From Corynebacterium occultum (GTDB lineage Bacteria > Actinomycetota > Actinomycetes > Mycobacteriales > Mycobacteriaceae), in assembly GCF_009734425.1 (NCBI RefSeq), contig NZ_CP046455.1:1612001-1676000 (forward strand): a DNA stretch of 64,000 bases, given 5' to 3'. A program made the translations under genes and the position numbers. The notes under the pieces are model-generated. The model was not told the origin of the DNA and did not search any database. It was given only the letters and a program-made list of their open reading frames with translations. Positions within the stretch are counted from its first letter, which is position 1, and every line of letters starts with the position of its first letter. Of this stretch, positions 20,412-30,190 are shown piece by piece.

Positions 20412-21374
20412 ATGAAGGCAATCCAGATTACAGAGACCGGCGGCCCGGAAGTTCTCCAGCTCCGCGATATCGAAGCACCCACCCCCACAGAGGACCAGGT
20501 GCTGGTGGCGGTGGACGTGGCCGGCATCAACTACATCGACACCTACTACCGGGAGGGCGTCTACCACGCTGCCATCCCCTTCGTGCCGGGCCAGGAGGGC
20601 ACCGGGCGGGTGCTGCATGACCCGCAGGGCATCATCGCCGAGGGCACTCTGGTGGCCTGGATGGATGCCTTCGGTTCCTATGCTGAGCGGGTTTGTGTTC
20701 CCCGTGAGCGACTGGTGGCTGTCCCTGAGGGCGTCGACCCGCATGTGGCTGGTTCCATGCTGCTGCAGGGTATTACCGCGCATTACCTCACCCACGGTGT
20801 GCACGATCTGCAGGAGGGAGAGTCCTGCCTGATCACCGCCGGTGCCGGTGGCGTGGGGCTGATTGCCACCCAGATGGCCGCAGCCAAGGGGGCACGGGTT
20901 TATTCCGTGGTCTCGACTGAGGAGAAGGTGGAACTGGCACTGGCTGCCGGGGCGACCGAGGTCTTCCTGTACTCCGCGGAGCTGGCGGAAACGGTCCGCC
21001 GCCGCAATGGTGGGGTTGGCGTGGATGTGGTCTATGACGGCGTGGGCAAGGACACCTTCCAGGAGTCTCTGGAGGCGGTGCGTCCCCGTGGCACAGTCTG
21101 TCTCTTCGGTGCGGCATCCGGTGCGGTGGAACCCTTCGATCCGCAGCTGCTGAACACGCACGGCTCCATCTTTCTCACCCGCCCCTCGATGGGTGCCTAC
21201 ACCTCCGGCGAGGGCGAGTTCCGGATGCGTGCCCAGGCCGTGACCCAGGGTGTGGTTGACGGCACCCTGAACTTCCGCATCGGCGGGGTCTACCCCCTTG
21301 CCGACGCCGCGCAGGCCCACCGTGATATCCAGGCGCGCCGCACCACCGGCTCCATTGTGCTGCAGGTCAGCTAG
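20412..21374 (+). CDS. qor: Zinc-independent quinone oxidoreductase (NADPH, QOR family)
   Basis: The 320-residue MDR-superfamily enzyme has an N-terminal GroES-like domain (MKAIQITETGGPEVL) and a Rossmann domain with the nucleotide-binding ITAGAGGVGLIATQMA near residue 145. The zinc-binding cysteines of alcohol dehydrogenases are missing, as in QOR1-type NADPH:quinone reductases. I set the start at ATG 20412; a frame reaching back to 20229 would cover the whole promoter region. Its stop is followed by a strong terminator shared with ctaB. Confidence 0.87.
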   Translation: MKAIQITETGGPEVLQLRDIEAPTPTEDQVLVAVDVAGINYIDTYYREGVYHAAIPFVPGQEGTGRVLHDPQGIIAEGTLVAWMDAFGSYAERVCVPRERLVAVPEGVDPHVAGSMLLQGITAHYLTHGVHDLQEGESCLITAGAGGVGLIATQMAAAKGARVYSVVSTEEKVELALAAGATEVFLYSAELAETVRRRNGGVGVDVVYDGVGKDTFQESLEAVRPRGTVCLFGAASGAVEPFDPQLLNTHGSIFLTRPSMGAYTSGEGEFRMRAQAVTQGVVDGTLNFRIGGVYPLADAAQAHRDIQARRTTGSIVLQVS

Positions 21375-21399
21375 AACTGGCGGGCACTTTAAAACCCCG

Positions 21400-21450
21400 A
21401 AACGCCGGAGGGGGCCACCAATCATATGGTGGCTCCCTCCGGCGTTTTCA
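21400..21450. terminator. Strong bidirectional terminator between qor and ctaB
   Basis: A perfect-looking 20-bp stem: 21402-21421 (AACGCCGGAGGG... ) pairs with 21428-21447 (...CCCTCCGGCGTT), with a 6-nt loop, and A/T runs on both flanks. Only one or two positions near the middle are unpaired. Confidence 0.9.
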
Positions 21451-21471
21451 GCTTCAGCATCTGAAACCAGG

Positions 21472-22404
21472 TCAGAAGAAGGTGGTGTCCCAACCCAGCA
21501 TCATGCCGATGGTGTCCCAGCCGAAGACCGCGTCCACGGACAGTGCCACGAAGACCAGGGCGAGGTAGTTATTGGAGAGGATGAACAGCTTCAGCGGTTT
21601 CACCTCACCACCCTTGCGGACCCCGTTGTGGAGGGTGATCGCGCTGGCGAGGAACCAGATGCCGGCGACGACCGAGGCGACCAGGTAGATCCAGGAGGTG
21701 GCCGGGATCAGCAGGAGGGAAACCAGGACGGTGGCCACGGTGTACCAGACGATCTGACGGGTGACCTCGACAGGCTCACGGACCACCGGCAGCATCGGCA
21801 CACCGGCAGCCTTGTAGTCCTCCTTGTACTTCATGGCCAGTGCCCAGGTGTGGGGCGGGGTCCAGAAGAAGATGATCAGGAACATCACGAGGGCCTGCCA
21901 CCACTGGTTGGGGACTCCCGCGGGCAGGTTATCGGTGATCACAGCCCAGCCGACAACCACGGGCATGCAACCCGCGGCGCCTCCCCAGACGATGTTCATG
22001 TGGGTGCGGCGCTTCAGGAACTTCGTGTACACGAAGATGTAGAAGGCGATGGTGATCATCACGAAGATCGCCGCGCTCAGGGAGTTACAGAGCAACCAGA
22101 GCCACAGGAAGCTCAGGACGGTCAGTGTCCAGGCGAAAATGCTGGCGGCCCGATTGGAGACGGTGTGCTTGACCAGGGGGCGGGCGCGGGTGCGTCCCAT
22201 CTTCTGGTCAATGTCAGAGTCCTCGACCATGTTGAAGGTGTTGGCGGCTGCTGCACCCATCCAACCGCCGACCACCGTCAGGAGGATCAGGACGATATTG
22301 TTCGCGCCCCGCTCCGCCTGGAGCATCGCCGGGATCGTGGCCACAAGAAGCAGCTCGATCACCCTTGGTTTCGTCAGCGCAATATAGGCCTTGATGGTGT
22401 CCAA
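21472..22404 (-). CDS. ctaB: Protoheme IX farnesyltransferase (heme O synthase)
   Basis: CtaB attaches a farnesyl group to heme B to give heme O. The protein is a UbiA-superfamily prenyltransferase with nine predicted helices. It has the first prenyl-diphosphate motif [19 protein letters not shown] near residue 55 and the second in [18 protein letters not shown] near 195. The start is best placed at TTG 22404 (310 residues) because GGAGG lies 8 nt upstream; the frame is open to a TTG at 22419 without such support. The gene faces tkt divergently, as in other Corynebacterineae. Confidence 0.93.
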   Translation of the reverse strand: MDTIKAYIALTKPRVIELLLVATIPAMLQAERGANNIVLILLTVVGGWMGAAAANTFNMVEDSDIDQKMGRTRARPLVKHTVSNRAASIFAWTLTVLSFLWLWLLCNSLSAAIFVMITIAFYIFVYTKFLKRRTHMNIVWGGAAGCMPVVVGWAVITDNLPAGVPNQWWQALVMFLIIFFWTPPHTWALAMKYKEDYKAAGVPMLPVVREPVEVTRQIVWYTVATVLVSLLLIPATSWIYLVASVVAGIWFLASAITLHNGVRKGGEVKPLKLFILSNNYLALVFVALSVDAVFGWDTIGMMLGWDTTFF

Positions 22405-22944
22405 GGGCGATTCCTCCAACTTTCAGTGGTTCTACTTGTCGCGGCATCTGCGCCGCATCACCGGAAAAACCCCTCCGGAACATGGGTGCGGGCCCGTCAT
22501 CTGCTCGTATCGACGGGCCCGGCGGCGCCCCACAAACCAGGGGTGGTTGCGGGGCGTGCTGATCCATTAGTCGGATGAGGTCCCGGAAAAGTTCCCGGGC
22601 GGCCGGGGTTGACCCGGATGCTCTTAAATACAGCTTTTCCATGCTATCTGTTCAGCTGCCTCATTCCACAATCCCCCACCGCCGCAATCGATGAAAGGCG
22701 CTGGAAGTCACTCCAAGGTGGCCCACATCCCCCCATAATTCCGTGGGCATAGGCACATCCCCGAAAGTTGAGGCATCAGTGTCACAGCCCGGACTCAAAA
22801 GGAACTATGGTGGTAGCTGACGCAGACTTGAGGTTTGGGTGATCTGGCAGCCCTGGGATCTCCCGGATTAGTTCGGCCCCGGTAAAGTTGGTGCTACCAA
22901 GCCTTTAAGTCATCAGCAACTAGAACAAGTGAGGTTTCACCATC
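22405..22944. other. Divergent ctaB/tkt promoter region
   Basis: This 540-bp gap holds no supportable gene; the frame reaching 22642 on the minus strand is an extension of an antisense frame over ctaB. A possible tkt -10 is TAAAGT at 22883-22888 with a poor -35, giving a leader of about 50 nt. Around 22590-22610 there is a C/G-rich block with small dyads. The long spacing leaves room for regulators of both genes. Confidence 0.5.
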
Positions 22945-25038
22945 GTGACCCTGTCGCCCGAACTTCAGGCCCTGACCGTCCGCAATTATCCCGCTGACTG
23001 GACCGAGGTCGACACCAAGGCGGTTGACACCGTCCGAGTGCTCGCCGCCGATGCCGTCCAGAAGTGTGGTTCAGGACACCCGGGTACCGCGATGAGCCTG
23101 GCTCCGCTGGCCTACACCCTTTACCAGCGGATCCTCAATCACGACCCCGCTGAGAAGAACTGGGCAGGGCGTGACCGCTTCATCCTCTCCGCGGGCCACT
23201 CCTCACTGACCCAGTACATCCAGCTCTACCTGGGTGGCTTCGGTCTGGAGCTGGAGGACCTGAAGGCTCTGCGCACCTGGGGTTCACTGACCCCCGGACA
23301 CCCGGAGTACGGCCACACCGACGGTGTGGAGATCACCACCGGCCCGCTGGGCCAGGGCCTGGCGTCCTCCGTGGGCATGGCGATGGCCGCCCGCCGGGAG
23401 CGTGGCCTGCTGGATCCGGAGGCACCGGCCGGGGAGTCCCCCTTCGACCACCACATCTACGTCATCGCCTCCGATGGTGACCTCCAGGAGGGTGTGACCG
23501 GTGAAGCTTCTTCCCTGGCCGGCACCCAGCAGCTGGGCAACCTGATCGTCTTCTGGGATGACAACCGCATCTCCATCGAGGATGACACCCAGATCGCCTT
23601 CACCGAGGATGTCGTCGCCCGTTATCGGGCATACGGCTGGCAGACCATCGAGATCGAAGGTGGCGAGGATGTTGCCGCCATCGAGAAGGCCGTCGAAGAG
23701 GCCAAGGCCGACACCACCCGCCCGACCTTCATCCGCGTCCGCACCATCATCGGCTACCCCGCGCCGACCATGATGAACACCGGCGCCGCCCACGGTGCCG
23801 CCCTGGGTGAGGAAGAGGTCGCCGCCACCAAGCGTGAGCTCGGCTTCGACCCGGAGGCACACTTCGACGTGGCCCCGGAGGTTCTGGCCCACACCCGCTC
23901 CCTGGCTGAACGCGGTGCCACCAAGCACGCTGAGTGGCAGAAGCGCTATGACGCCTGGGCCGAGAAGTTCCCGGAAGCCAAGGAGCTCCATGATCGCCTG
24001 ATCACCCGTGAGCTGCCGGCCGACTTCGCCGATGAGCTGCCCACCTGGGAGCCGGATGCCAAGGGTGTGGCCACCCGTAAGGCCTCCGAGGCGGTGCTGC
24101 AGGAACTGGGTAAGACCCTGCCGGAGCTCTGGGGCGGTTCCGCCGACCTGGCCGGATCCAACAACACCATCATCAAGGGTGAGCCCTCCTTCGGCCCCGA
24201 GAACATCACCACCGACATGTTCTCCGCCACGCCCTATGGTCGTAACCTGCACTTCGGCATCCGTGAGCACGCCATGGGTGCGATCCTCAACGGCATCGCC
24301 CTGCACGGTGGCACCCGCCCCTACGCCGGCACCTTCCTGATCTTCTCCGACTACATGCGTCCGGCCGTGCGCCTGGCTGCCCTGCAGGGTACCGACGCCT
24401 ACTACGTCTGGACCCACGACTCCATCGGCCTCGGTGAAGATGGTCCGACCCACCAGCCGGTTGAGCAGTTGACCTCCCTGCGCGCCATCCCGGGTATGTC
24501 CATGCTGCGCCCCGCCGATGCCAATGAAACCGCAGCTGCCTGGAAGAACGCCCTGCTGTACAAGTCCGGCCCCAAGGGTCTGGCGCTGACCCGCCAGAAC
24601 GTCCCGGTGCTCGAGGGCACCAAGGAGAAGGCCGATGAGGGTGTCCGCCGCGGTGCCTACGTCCTCGTGGAAGGTTCCAAACAGACCCCGGATGTCATCC
24701 TGATGGGTTCCGGCTCCGAGGTCCAGCTGGCCGTGGAAGCCGCCAAGCAGCTCGAGGCTGAGGGCATCGCCGCCCGGGTGGTCTCCGTGCCCTGCATGGA
24801 CTGGTTCGCGGAGCAGGATCAGGACTACATCGAGTCGGTGTTGCCCACCGCCGTCACCGCCCGCGTCTCCGTCGAGGCTGGCCTGGCCATGTCCTGGCAC
24901 CGCTGGATCGGTAGCCGTGGCCGGGCGGTCTCCCTGGAGCACTTCGGCGCCTCCGCCCCTTACCAGAAGCTCTTCCAGGAGTTCGGCATCACCGCGGAGG
25001 CAGTGTTCAACGCCGCCAAGGAATCCCTGAACGCCTAG
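22945..25038 (+). CDS. tkt: Transketolase
   Basis: The 697-residue thiamine-diphosphate enzyme transfers two-carbon units in the non-oxidative pentose phosphate pathway. Visible motifs are [14 protein letters not shown] near residue 46, the ThDP motif starting [18 protein letters not shown] near 175 and ending in WDDNRIS, and [18 protein letters not shown] near 495. Length and order are standard. The GTG start has AGTGAGG about 10 nt upstream. It is the first gene of the tkt-tal-zwf-opcA-pgl operon, which combines both branches of the pathway. Confidence 0.97.
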   Translation: MTLSPELQALTVRNYPADWTEVDTKAVDTVRVLAADAVQKCGSGHPGTAMSLAPLAYTLYQRILNHDPAEKNWAGRDRFILSAGHSSLTQYIQLYLGGFGLELEDLKALRTWGSLTPGHPEYGHTDGVEITTGPLGQGLASSVGMAMAARRERGLLDPEAPAGESPFDHHIYVIASDGDLQEGVTGEASSLAGTQQLGNLIVFWDDNRISIEDDTQIAFTEDVVARYRAYGWQTIEIEGGEDVAAIEKAVEEAKADTTRPTFIRVRTIIGYPAPTMMNTGAAHGAALGEEEVAATKRELGFDPEAHFDVAPEVLAHTRSLAERGATKHAEWQKRYDAWAEKFPEAKELHDRLITRELPADFADELPTWEPDAKGVATRKASEAVLQELGKTLPELWGGSADLAGSNNTIIKGEPSFGPENITTDMFSATPYGRNLHFGIREHAMGAILNGIALHGGTRPYAGTFLIFSDYMRPAVRLAALQGTDAYYVWTHDSIGLGEDGPTHQPVEQLTSLRAIPGMSMLRPADANETAAAWKNALLYKSGPKGLALTRQNVPVLEGTKEKADEGVRRGAYVLVEGSKQTPDVILMGSGSEVQLAVEAAKQLEAEGIAARVVSVPCMDWFAEQDQDYIESVLPTAVTARVSVEAGLAMSWHRWIGSRGRAVSLEHFGASAPYQKLFQEFGITAEAVFNAAKESLNA

Positions 25039-25051
25039 AGCCGTGCCTGAC

Positions 25052-25100
25052 AACCCGCCCCATCTGACCCTTCATCCCCCAAGATCGGGCGGGTTTCTTC
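25052..25100 (+). terminator. Hairpin in the tkt-tal spacer (probable attenuator)
   Basis: AACCCGCCCCATCT (25052-25065) pairs with AGATCGGGCGGGTT (25082-25095) with one mismatch, followed by TCTTC. Since the downstream genes form an operon with tkt, it is more likely to lower read-through or stabilise the tkt message than to stop transcription fully. Confidence 0.6.
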
Positions 25101-25163
25101 CCCCCTGTTCCACCTGCCTGATCCCCCATCGGTTTCCCACTTTCCCGGAAGGAATTATTCTCC

Positions 25164-26246
25164 ATGTCCCACATTGACACCCTCGCCGAGCTCGGCACCT
25201 CCACCTGGTTGGACGACCTCTCCCGTGACCGCATCAAGAGCGGCAACCTCGAGGAGATCATCAAGTCGAAGTCCATCGTCGGGGTGACCACCAACCCGGC
25301 CATCTTCGCCGCCGCAATGTCCCAGGGCACTGCATACGATGCACAGATCGCCGAGCTCAAGGCTGCCGGTGCAGCCGTGGATGAGGCGGTTTTCGCCATG
25401 TCCATCGATGATGTCCGCGACGCCTGCGATATTCTCGCCCCGGTCTACGAGGCAACCGGGGGCAAGGACGGCCGCGTCTCCATCGAGGTCGATCCGCGCC
25501 ACGCCGCTGAATATGAGGCCACCATCGCCCAGGCCCGTGATCTCTGGGCCAAGGTTGACCGCCCCAACGTCATGATCAAGATCCCCGCCACCCCGGAATC
25601 CATTCCGGCGATCACCGAGGCCCTGGCCGAGGGCATCAGCGTCAACGTGACCCTGATCTTCTCCGTCACCCGTTACCGCGAGGTCATCGCCGCCTACATC
25701 GAGGGCATCAAGCGCGCCGCCGAGAGCGGCAAGGATGTCTCCAAGATCCACTCCGTGGCTTCCTTCTTCGTCTCCCGCATGGACTCCGAGGTCGACAAGC
25801 GTCTTGAGGCCATCGGCACCGAGGAGGCCCTGGCACTGCGCGGCAAGGCCGGTGTGGCCAACGCCCAGCGCGCCTACTCCGTTTTCACCCAGCTTTTCGA
25901 CGCCGCGGATCTCCCCGCCGACGCCAATGTCCAGCGCCCCCTGTGGGCCTCCACCGGTGTGAAGAACCCGGACTACCCCACCACCCTCTATGTCTCCGAG
26001 CTGGCCGGACCCCACACCGTCAACACCATGCCGGAGAAGACCATCGACGCCGTCCTGGAGCAGGGCAACCTGCACGGTGACACCCTCTCCGGGGATGTCA
26101 CCGAGGCCGATCAGGTACTGCGTTCCCTGAGCGAGGTCGGCATCGACCTTGAGGATGTGTTCGCTGTCCTGGAGCGTGAGGGCGTCGAGAAGTTCGTCGC
26201 TGCCTGGGTCGAGCTGCTCGAATCCATGCAGGCCCGCCTCTCTTAA
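25164..26246 (+). CDS. tal: Transaldolase
   Basis: The 360-residue product matches the longer actinobacterial/cyanobacterial transaldolase subfamily (about 360-370 residues), which transfers a dihydroxyacetone unit from sedoheptulose 7-phosphate. The Schiff-base lysine is in [13 protein letters not shown] near residue 140. [13 protein letters not shown] and [18 protein letters not shown] follow. The N-terminal [13 protein letters not shown] is typical. GGAAGGA precedes ATG 25164 at suitable spacing. It sits between tkt and zwf. Confidence 0.96.
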   Translation: MSHIDTLAELGTSTWLDDLSRDRIKSGNLEEIIKSKSIVGVTTNPAIFAAAMSQGTAYDAQIAELKAAGAAVDEAVFAMSIDDVRDACDILAPVYEATGGKDGRVSIEVDPRHAAEYEATIAQARDLWAKVDRPNVMIKIPATPESIPAITEALAEGISVNVTLIFSVTRYREVIAAYIEGIKRAAESGKDVSKIHSVASFFVSRMDSEVDKRLEAIGTEEALALRGKAGVANAQRAYSVFTQLFDAADLPADANVQRPLWASTGVKNPDYPTTLYVSELAGPHTVNTMPEKTIDAVLEQGNLHGDTLSGDVTEADQVLRSLSEVGIDLEDVFAVLEREGVEKFVAAWVELLESMQARLS

Positions 26247-26258
26247 ATCTCCTTCCCG

Positions 26259-26292
26259 CCGGCCCCACGATCCCCTGGGAACGTGGGGCCGG
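26259..26292 (+). repeat. Inverted repeat in the tal-zwf spacer
   Basis: CCGGCCCCACG (26259-26269) is the exact inverse of CGTGGGGCCGG (26282-26292); inner TCCC/GGGA extends the stem. No T tract follows, so a role in message processing or stability is more likely than termination. Confidence 0.6.
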
Positions 26293-26340
26293 ATCCAAGT
26301 CTTCTGCTCCCCGCCTTCCTTCCCTCAAAAGGACACCGTT

Positions 26341-27900
26341 TTGTCTGAGCTGCATACTGATTCCGATTCCCCCGAGAACAACTGGGTCAATCCGCTCCGC
26401 GATCCCCATGACAAGAGACTTCCTCGGATCGCCGGCCCCTCCGGCATGGTCATTTTCGGAGTCACCGGTGACCTGGCACGACGCAAACTGCTGCCGGCGG
26501 TCTATGACCTGGCCAACCGTGGTCTGCTGCCGGCCGGTTTCACCCTGATCGGTTATGGCCGCCGGGAGTGGAACAAGGAGGAGTTCGAGAATTATGTGCT
26601 CGAAGCAGTGCATGCCGGGGCCCGCACCAAGTTCCGTGATCATGTCTGGGAGCGCCTGGCTGAGGGCATGCATTTCGTTCGCGGCAACTTCGACGATGAT
26701 GCCGCCTTCGACACCCTGGCGGACACCCTCGCAGAGATGAACGCCACCCGTGGTACCGGTGGGAACTGGGCGTACTATCTCTCGGTTCCGCCGGACTACT
26801 TCGCCGATGTCTGTCACCAGTTGCAGCGTTCCGGCCTGGCGGAGTCCCGGGACGATGCCTGGCGGAGAGTGATCATCGAGAAGCCCTTCGGTCATGACCA
26901 GTCCTCCGCCAAGAAACTCAATGAGATCGTCAATGCCGTGTTCCCGGAGAAGTCGGTCTTCCGCATCGACCACTACCTGGGCAAGGAGACGGTGCAGAAC
27001 ATCATGGCGCTGCGCTTCGCCAACCAGCTCTTCGATCCGATGTGGAGCGCCCACTATGTCGACCATGTGCAGATCACCATGGCCGAGGACATCGGCCTGG
27101 GTGGCCGCGCCGGCTACTACGACGGTATCGGTGCCGCCCGGGATGTCATCCAGAACCACCTGATCCAGCTGCTGGCCCTGGTCGCCATGGAGGAGCCGGT
27201 CTCCTTCTCCCCGACTGAGCTGCAGGCCGAGAAGATCAAGGTGCTGCGCGCCACCAAGCCGGTCTACCCGTTGGCCAAGACCACCGCCCGAGGTCAGTAC
27301 ACCGCCGGTTGGCAGGGTTCAACCTGGGTTCCGGGGTTACGCGATGAGGAGGGCTTCGACCCGAAGTCCACCACCGAAACCTTTGCCGCCTGCACCCTGG
27401 AGATCTCCTCCCGCCGCTGGGCTGGTGTCCCCTTCTACCTGCGCACCGGCAAGCGTCTGGGACGCCGCGTCACCGAGATCGCCCTGGTGTTCAAGGAGGC
27501 CCCGCACCAGCCCTTCGCTGAGGGCATGACCAGCGCCATGGGCAATAATGCCGTGGTCATCCGGGTACAGCCGGATGAGGGTGTGCTGATGCGTTTCGGT
27601 TCCAAGGTGCCGGGCTCGACCATGGAGGTCCGTGACGTGAACATGGACTTCTCCTACTCGGAGGCCTTCACCGAGGAATCCCCGGAGGCCTATGAACGGC
27701 TCATCCTTGATGCTTTGCTCGATGAGTCCAGCCTCTTCCCCACCAATGAGGAAGTGGAGTTGAGCTGGGAGATCCTGGACCCGGTGCTCAACTACTGGGA
27801 GGAACACGGCCTTCCCGATGAGTATGCGGCCGGAACCTGGGGTCCGGAATCCGCGGAAAAGATGGTGGAACGCACTGGCCGCCACTGGCGTCGCCCCTAG
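26341..27900 (+). CDS. zwf: Glucose-6-phosphate 1-dehydrogenase
   Basis: Zwf catalyses the first, NADPH-forming step of the oxidative pentose phosphate pathway. The 519-residue protein has the nucleotide-binding GVTGDLARRKLLPA near residue 40, the active-site signature RIDHYLGKETVQN near 215, and IIEKPFGHD near 180. The start is TTG 26341, with AAAAGGA 8 nt upstream; the upstream part of the open frame overlaps tal and is not coding. In corynebacteria Zwf needs the neighbouring OpcA for full activity. Confidence 0.96.
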   Translation: MSELHTDSDSPENNWVNPLRDPHDKRLPRIAGPSGMVIFGVTGDLARRKLLPAVYDLANRGLLPAGFTLIGYGRREWNKEEFENYVLEAVHAGARTKFRDHVWERLAEGMHFVRGNFDDDAAFDTLADTLAEMNATRGTGGNWAYYLSVPPDYFADVCHQLQRSGLAESRDDAWRRVIIEKPFGHDQSSAKKLNEIVNAVFPEKSVFRIDHYLGKETVQNIMALRFANQLFDPMWSAHYVDHVQITMAEDIGLGGRAGYYDGIGAARDVIQNHLIQLLALVAMEEPVSFSPTELQAEKIKVLRATKPVYPLAKTTARGQYTAGWQGSTWVPGLRDEEGFDPKSTTETFAACTLEISSRRWAGVPFYLRTGKRLGRRVTEIALVFKEAPHQPFAEGMTSAMGNNAVVIRVQPDEGVLMRFGSKVPGSTMEVRDVNMDFSYSEAFTEESPEAYERLILDALLDESSLFPTNEEVELSWEILDPVLNYWEEHGLPDEYAAGTWGPESAEKMVERTGRHWRRP

Positions 27901-27961
27901 GGCCTGGAAGCATTCCACCCCCCCTTTTCTTCTTCTCGAATCCTGAGTCTGAAAGGCCCTC

Positions 27962-28906
27962 ATGATCATCACTCTCACCGACACCACCACCCGGAAGGTC
28001 GCCGAAGCCCTGATGGAGTCCCGGGACAACTCCTCCCAGGCCAGCGGCCGTGTCCTCACCCTGATCGTCGTCGCCTCCACCAAGGATGATGTCGACGAGA
28101 TCATCCAGGCCACTGAGGCGGCCGCCCATGAACACCCCGCCCGGGTGCTGGTGATGCTCACCGGTTCCGCGGAAGGCCCCTCACGTCTCGATGCCGAGGT
28201 CTCGGGGGCTGGTGCCTCCGGTGCCGCGGAAATGGTGGTCATGCGCACCGAAGGTACCCTCTCCAACCACCTGGAGTCCGTGGTCACCCCGCTGCTGCTG
28301 CCCGACACCCCGATCGTGGCCTGGTGGCCTTCAGCGGCCCCCGCCAACCCCTCCGAGCACCCCATCGGACGACTCGCCCAACGTCGGATCACCGACGCCC
28401 TCAATGACACCCGCTCCCTGGTGCTCTCCGCCCGCCGTGAGAACTACGCCCCCGGGGACTCCGACCTGATGTGGTCACGGATCACCCACTGGCGGGGTAT
28501 CGTGGCTTCCTCCCTGGAGCAGCGCCCCGGCAAGAAGGTCATCGGGGCGAAGGTCTACGGCCCCGCCAACCACCCCAGTGTCGACATTGCCGCTGGTTGG
28601 CTCGCGGATCGCCTGGGGGTGGAGATCATCCGCACCTCCCAGGATTCGGGGGAGGAAGATGCCGCCCGCGAGGCCGGCCACTTCATGATCTCCCGCCTGG
28701 AGCTGGAACAGGAGAACGGTGCCATCGTGGTGTCCGTGGTCGACTACCGCACCATCCGGCTCAGCGTGCCGGGACGACCGGACTCTCTGGTCGCTCTCAG
28801 CCGCCGCGGCATCGCCGAATGCCTGGCCGAGGAAATGCGTCACCTCGACCCAGACACCGCCTACGCCAATGCGCTCCGCGGACTGGGTCAGCTGACCCGC
28901 CGCTAG
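27962..28906 (+). CDS. opcA: Glucose-6-phosphate dehydrogenase assembly protein OpcA
   Basis: The 314-residue protein begins MIITLTDTTTRKVAEALM and has PLLLPDTPIVAWWPSAAP near residue 110, both typical of OpcA. Family members associate with and activate Zwf. It has no catalytic motif of its own. ATG 27962 has GAAAGG 6 nt upstream and lies 61 bp after zwf. Confidence 0.95.
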   Translation: MIITLTDTTTRKVAEALMESRDNSSQASGRVLTLIVVASTKDDVDEIIQATEAAAHEHPARVLVMLTGSAEGPSRLDAEVSGAGASGAAEMVVMRTEGTLSNHLESVVTPLLLPDTPIVAWWPSAAPANPSEHPIGRLAQRRITDALNDTRSLVLSARRENYAPGDSDLMWSRITHWRGIVASSLEQRPGKKVIGAKVYGPANHPSVDIAAGWLADRLGVEIIRTSQDSGEEDAAREAGHFMISRLELEQENGAIVVSVVDYRTIRLSVPGRPDSLVALSRRGIAECLAEEMRHLDPDTAYANALRGLGQLTRR

Positions 28907-28957
28907 ACTGGGCCCCGGATCCGACTCACTTCCGCAAACCCACGAAAGGTCAATCCC

Positions 28958-29719
28958 TTGGTTTCTCTCGCCCGTGTCTCTGACCTCAATGAACTGATCA
29001 CCCTCGCCTCCCGCCGATTCATCGAGACCATCACCCAGATCCAGTTCTCCGGCGCCCTCCACGGCGATGGTCTGGTTCGGGTGGTGCTCACCGGTGGGGG
29101 TGCCGGCATCGGCCTCCTCAAGGAACTGGCACGGCTGGATGCCGCCGCTGAAGCCCAGTCCGAGTCCTTCCCGACCCTGCGGGTCGACTGGTCCCGGGTG
29201 CACATCTTCTTCGGCGATGAGCGCAATGTGCCCGTTTCCCACCAGGACTCCAATGAGGGCCAGGCCCGCGACACCCTGCTCAAGCACATCAGTATCCCCG
29301 AGGGGAACATCCACGGTTATGGTCTGAACGGCCAGGATCTGGATGAGGCGGCCGCCGAGTATGAGAAGACGGTCCGCCGACACGCACCCGATGGTTTCGA
29401 TCTGCATCTGCTCGGGATGGGCGGCGAGGGGCACATCAACTCCCTCTTCCCCCACACCGATGCGGTCCGAGAAAAGGAAAAACTGGTCATGGCGGTGAAG
29501 GACTCCCCCAAGCCGCCAGCCGAGCGGGTCACCCTGACCATGCCCGCCATCAATTCCTCCGGTCGGGTGTGGCTGCTGGTCGCCGGTGCCGAGAAGGCCT
29601 CTGCCGCTGCTGCGGTGATGCGTAGCGCCGAGGCGGTGGACTGGCCGGCCGCCGGAGTGGGAGGCACCAAGGAGACGGTGCTCTTCCTGACGGATGATGC
29701 CGCCACCGAACTGGGCTGA
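28958..29719 (+). CDS. pgl: 6-phosphogluconolactonase
   Basis: Pgl (DevB/SOL family) hydrolyses 6-phosphoglucono-delta-lactone, the product of Zwf. The 253-residue protein contains VVLTGGGAGIGLL near residue 45, the signature IFFGDERNVPVSHQDSN near 86, and LLGMGGEGHINSLFP near 150 with the catalytic His. The start TTG 28958 is supported by GAAAGGT 8 nt upstream. It ends the pentose phosphate operon and is followed by a strong terminator. Confidence 0.95.
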   Translation: MVSLARVSDLNELITLASRRFIETITQIQFSGALHGDGLVRVVLTGGGAGIGLLKELARLDAAAEAQSESFPTLRVDWSRVHIFFGDERNVPVSHQDSNEGQARDTLLKHISIPEGNIHGYGLNGQDLDEAAAEYEKTVRRHAPDGFDLHLLGMGGEGHINSLFPHTDAVREKEKLVMAVKDSPKPPAERVTLTMPAINSSGRVWLLVAGAEKASAAAAVMRSAEAVDWPAAGVGGTKETVLFLTDDAATELG

Positions 29720-29745
29720 TTGCCTGGGGTTCTGAAATAGGCAAA

Positions 29746-29787
29746 GGAAAATGCCGCCCACCTTATTTAAGGGTGGGCGGCATTTTT
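29746..29787. terminator. Bidirectional terminator between pgl and secG
   Basis: ATGCCGCCCACC (29751-29762) pairs with GGTGGGCGGCAT (to 29783), with a short A/T-rich loop, an AAAA run before and TTTTT after. It closes both the pgl operon and the gap-to-secG cluster. Confidence 0.9.
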
Positions 29788-29799
29788 ACCTGAGCTGAT

Positions 29800-30036
29800 C
29801 TAGAAAGTGAACACCTGGATCAGGTTCAGGGCAATGATGCAGACAATCCAGATCAGAGCGGTCAGCACGGTGTAGCGGTCGAGGTTCTTCTCCACCACGG
29901 TCGAACCGGAGAGGTTCGACTGGACGCCACCACCGAAGAGGCTGGACAGACCGCCGCCCTTGCCCTTGTGCAGAAGGACGAAGACGGTCAGCAGGATGCT
30001 CGAGAGAACGAGAATGATCTGGAGTGCGAGAGTCAT
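29800..30036 (-). CDS. secG: Preprotein translocase subunit SecG
   Basis: The 78-residue protein has two membrane helices (LALQIILVLSSILLTVFVLL and VLTALIWIVCIIALNLIQV) separated by the Gly-rich SecG loop HKGKGGGLSSLFGGG. It is the accessory subunit of SecYEG. Its place downstream of ppc in the glycolytic cluster is conserved in corynebacteria. Confidence 0.94.
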   Translation of the reverse strand: MTLALQIILVLSSILLTVFVLLHKGKGGGLSSLFGGGVQSNLSGSTVVEKNLDRYTVLTALIWIVCIIALNLIQVFTF

Positions 30037-30120
30037 TGATTTCCTTAGGCTGACGTGCAGCAGGTCGGGTATGGCCCCGGCGCATAAGGAATTAGCGGGG
30101 CACTGTTCTTAACTTAGGAC

Positions 30121-30126
30121 AGTATA
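30121..30126 (-). promoter_or_regulatory. Candidate -10 box of a separate secG promoter
   Basis: TATACT on the minus strand lies in the ppc-secG spacer and would give a leader of about 77 nt. The -35 region is weak. It suggests that secG is not only transcribed by read-through from ppc. Confidence 0.4.
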
Positions 30127-30190
30127 CATGAGCTCACTTCCGCCAGCTGGCCGGGACCTGCCGGAATGGAAGCGGACTCACCCCCCGCCA

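Noticed and set aside
23284..25053. 589-codon open frame on the minus strand antisense to tkt
   Set aside because: It mirrors the codon pattern of a high-GC gene (long antisense frames are expected), has repetitive low-complexity Gly/Val/His content and no ribosome site.
28904..28909. TAGACT at the opcA stop as a leaderless promoter for pgl
   Set aside because: It lies about 48 nt from the pgl start, which has its own good ribosome site, so the match is probably just the stop codon context.
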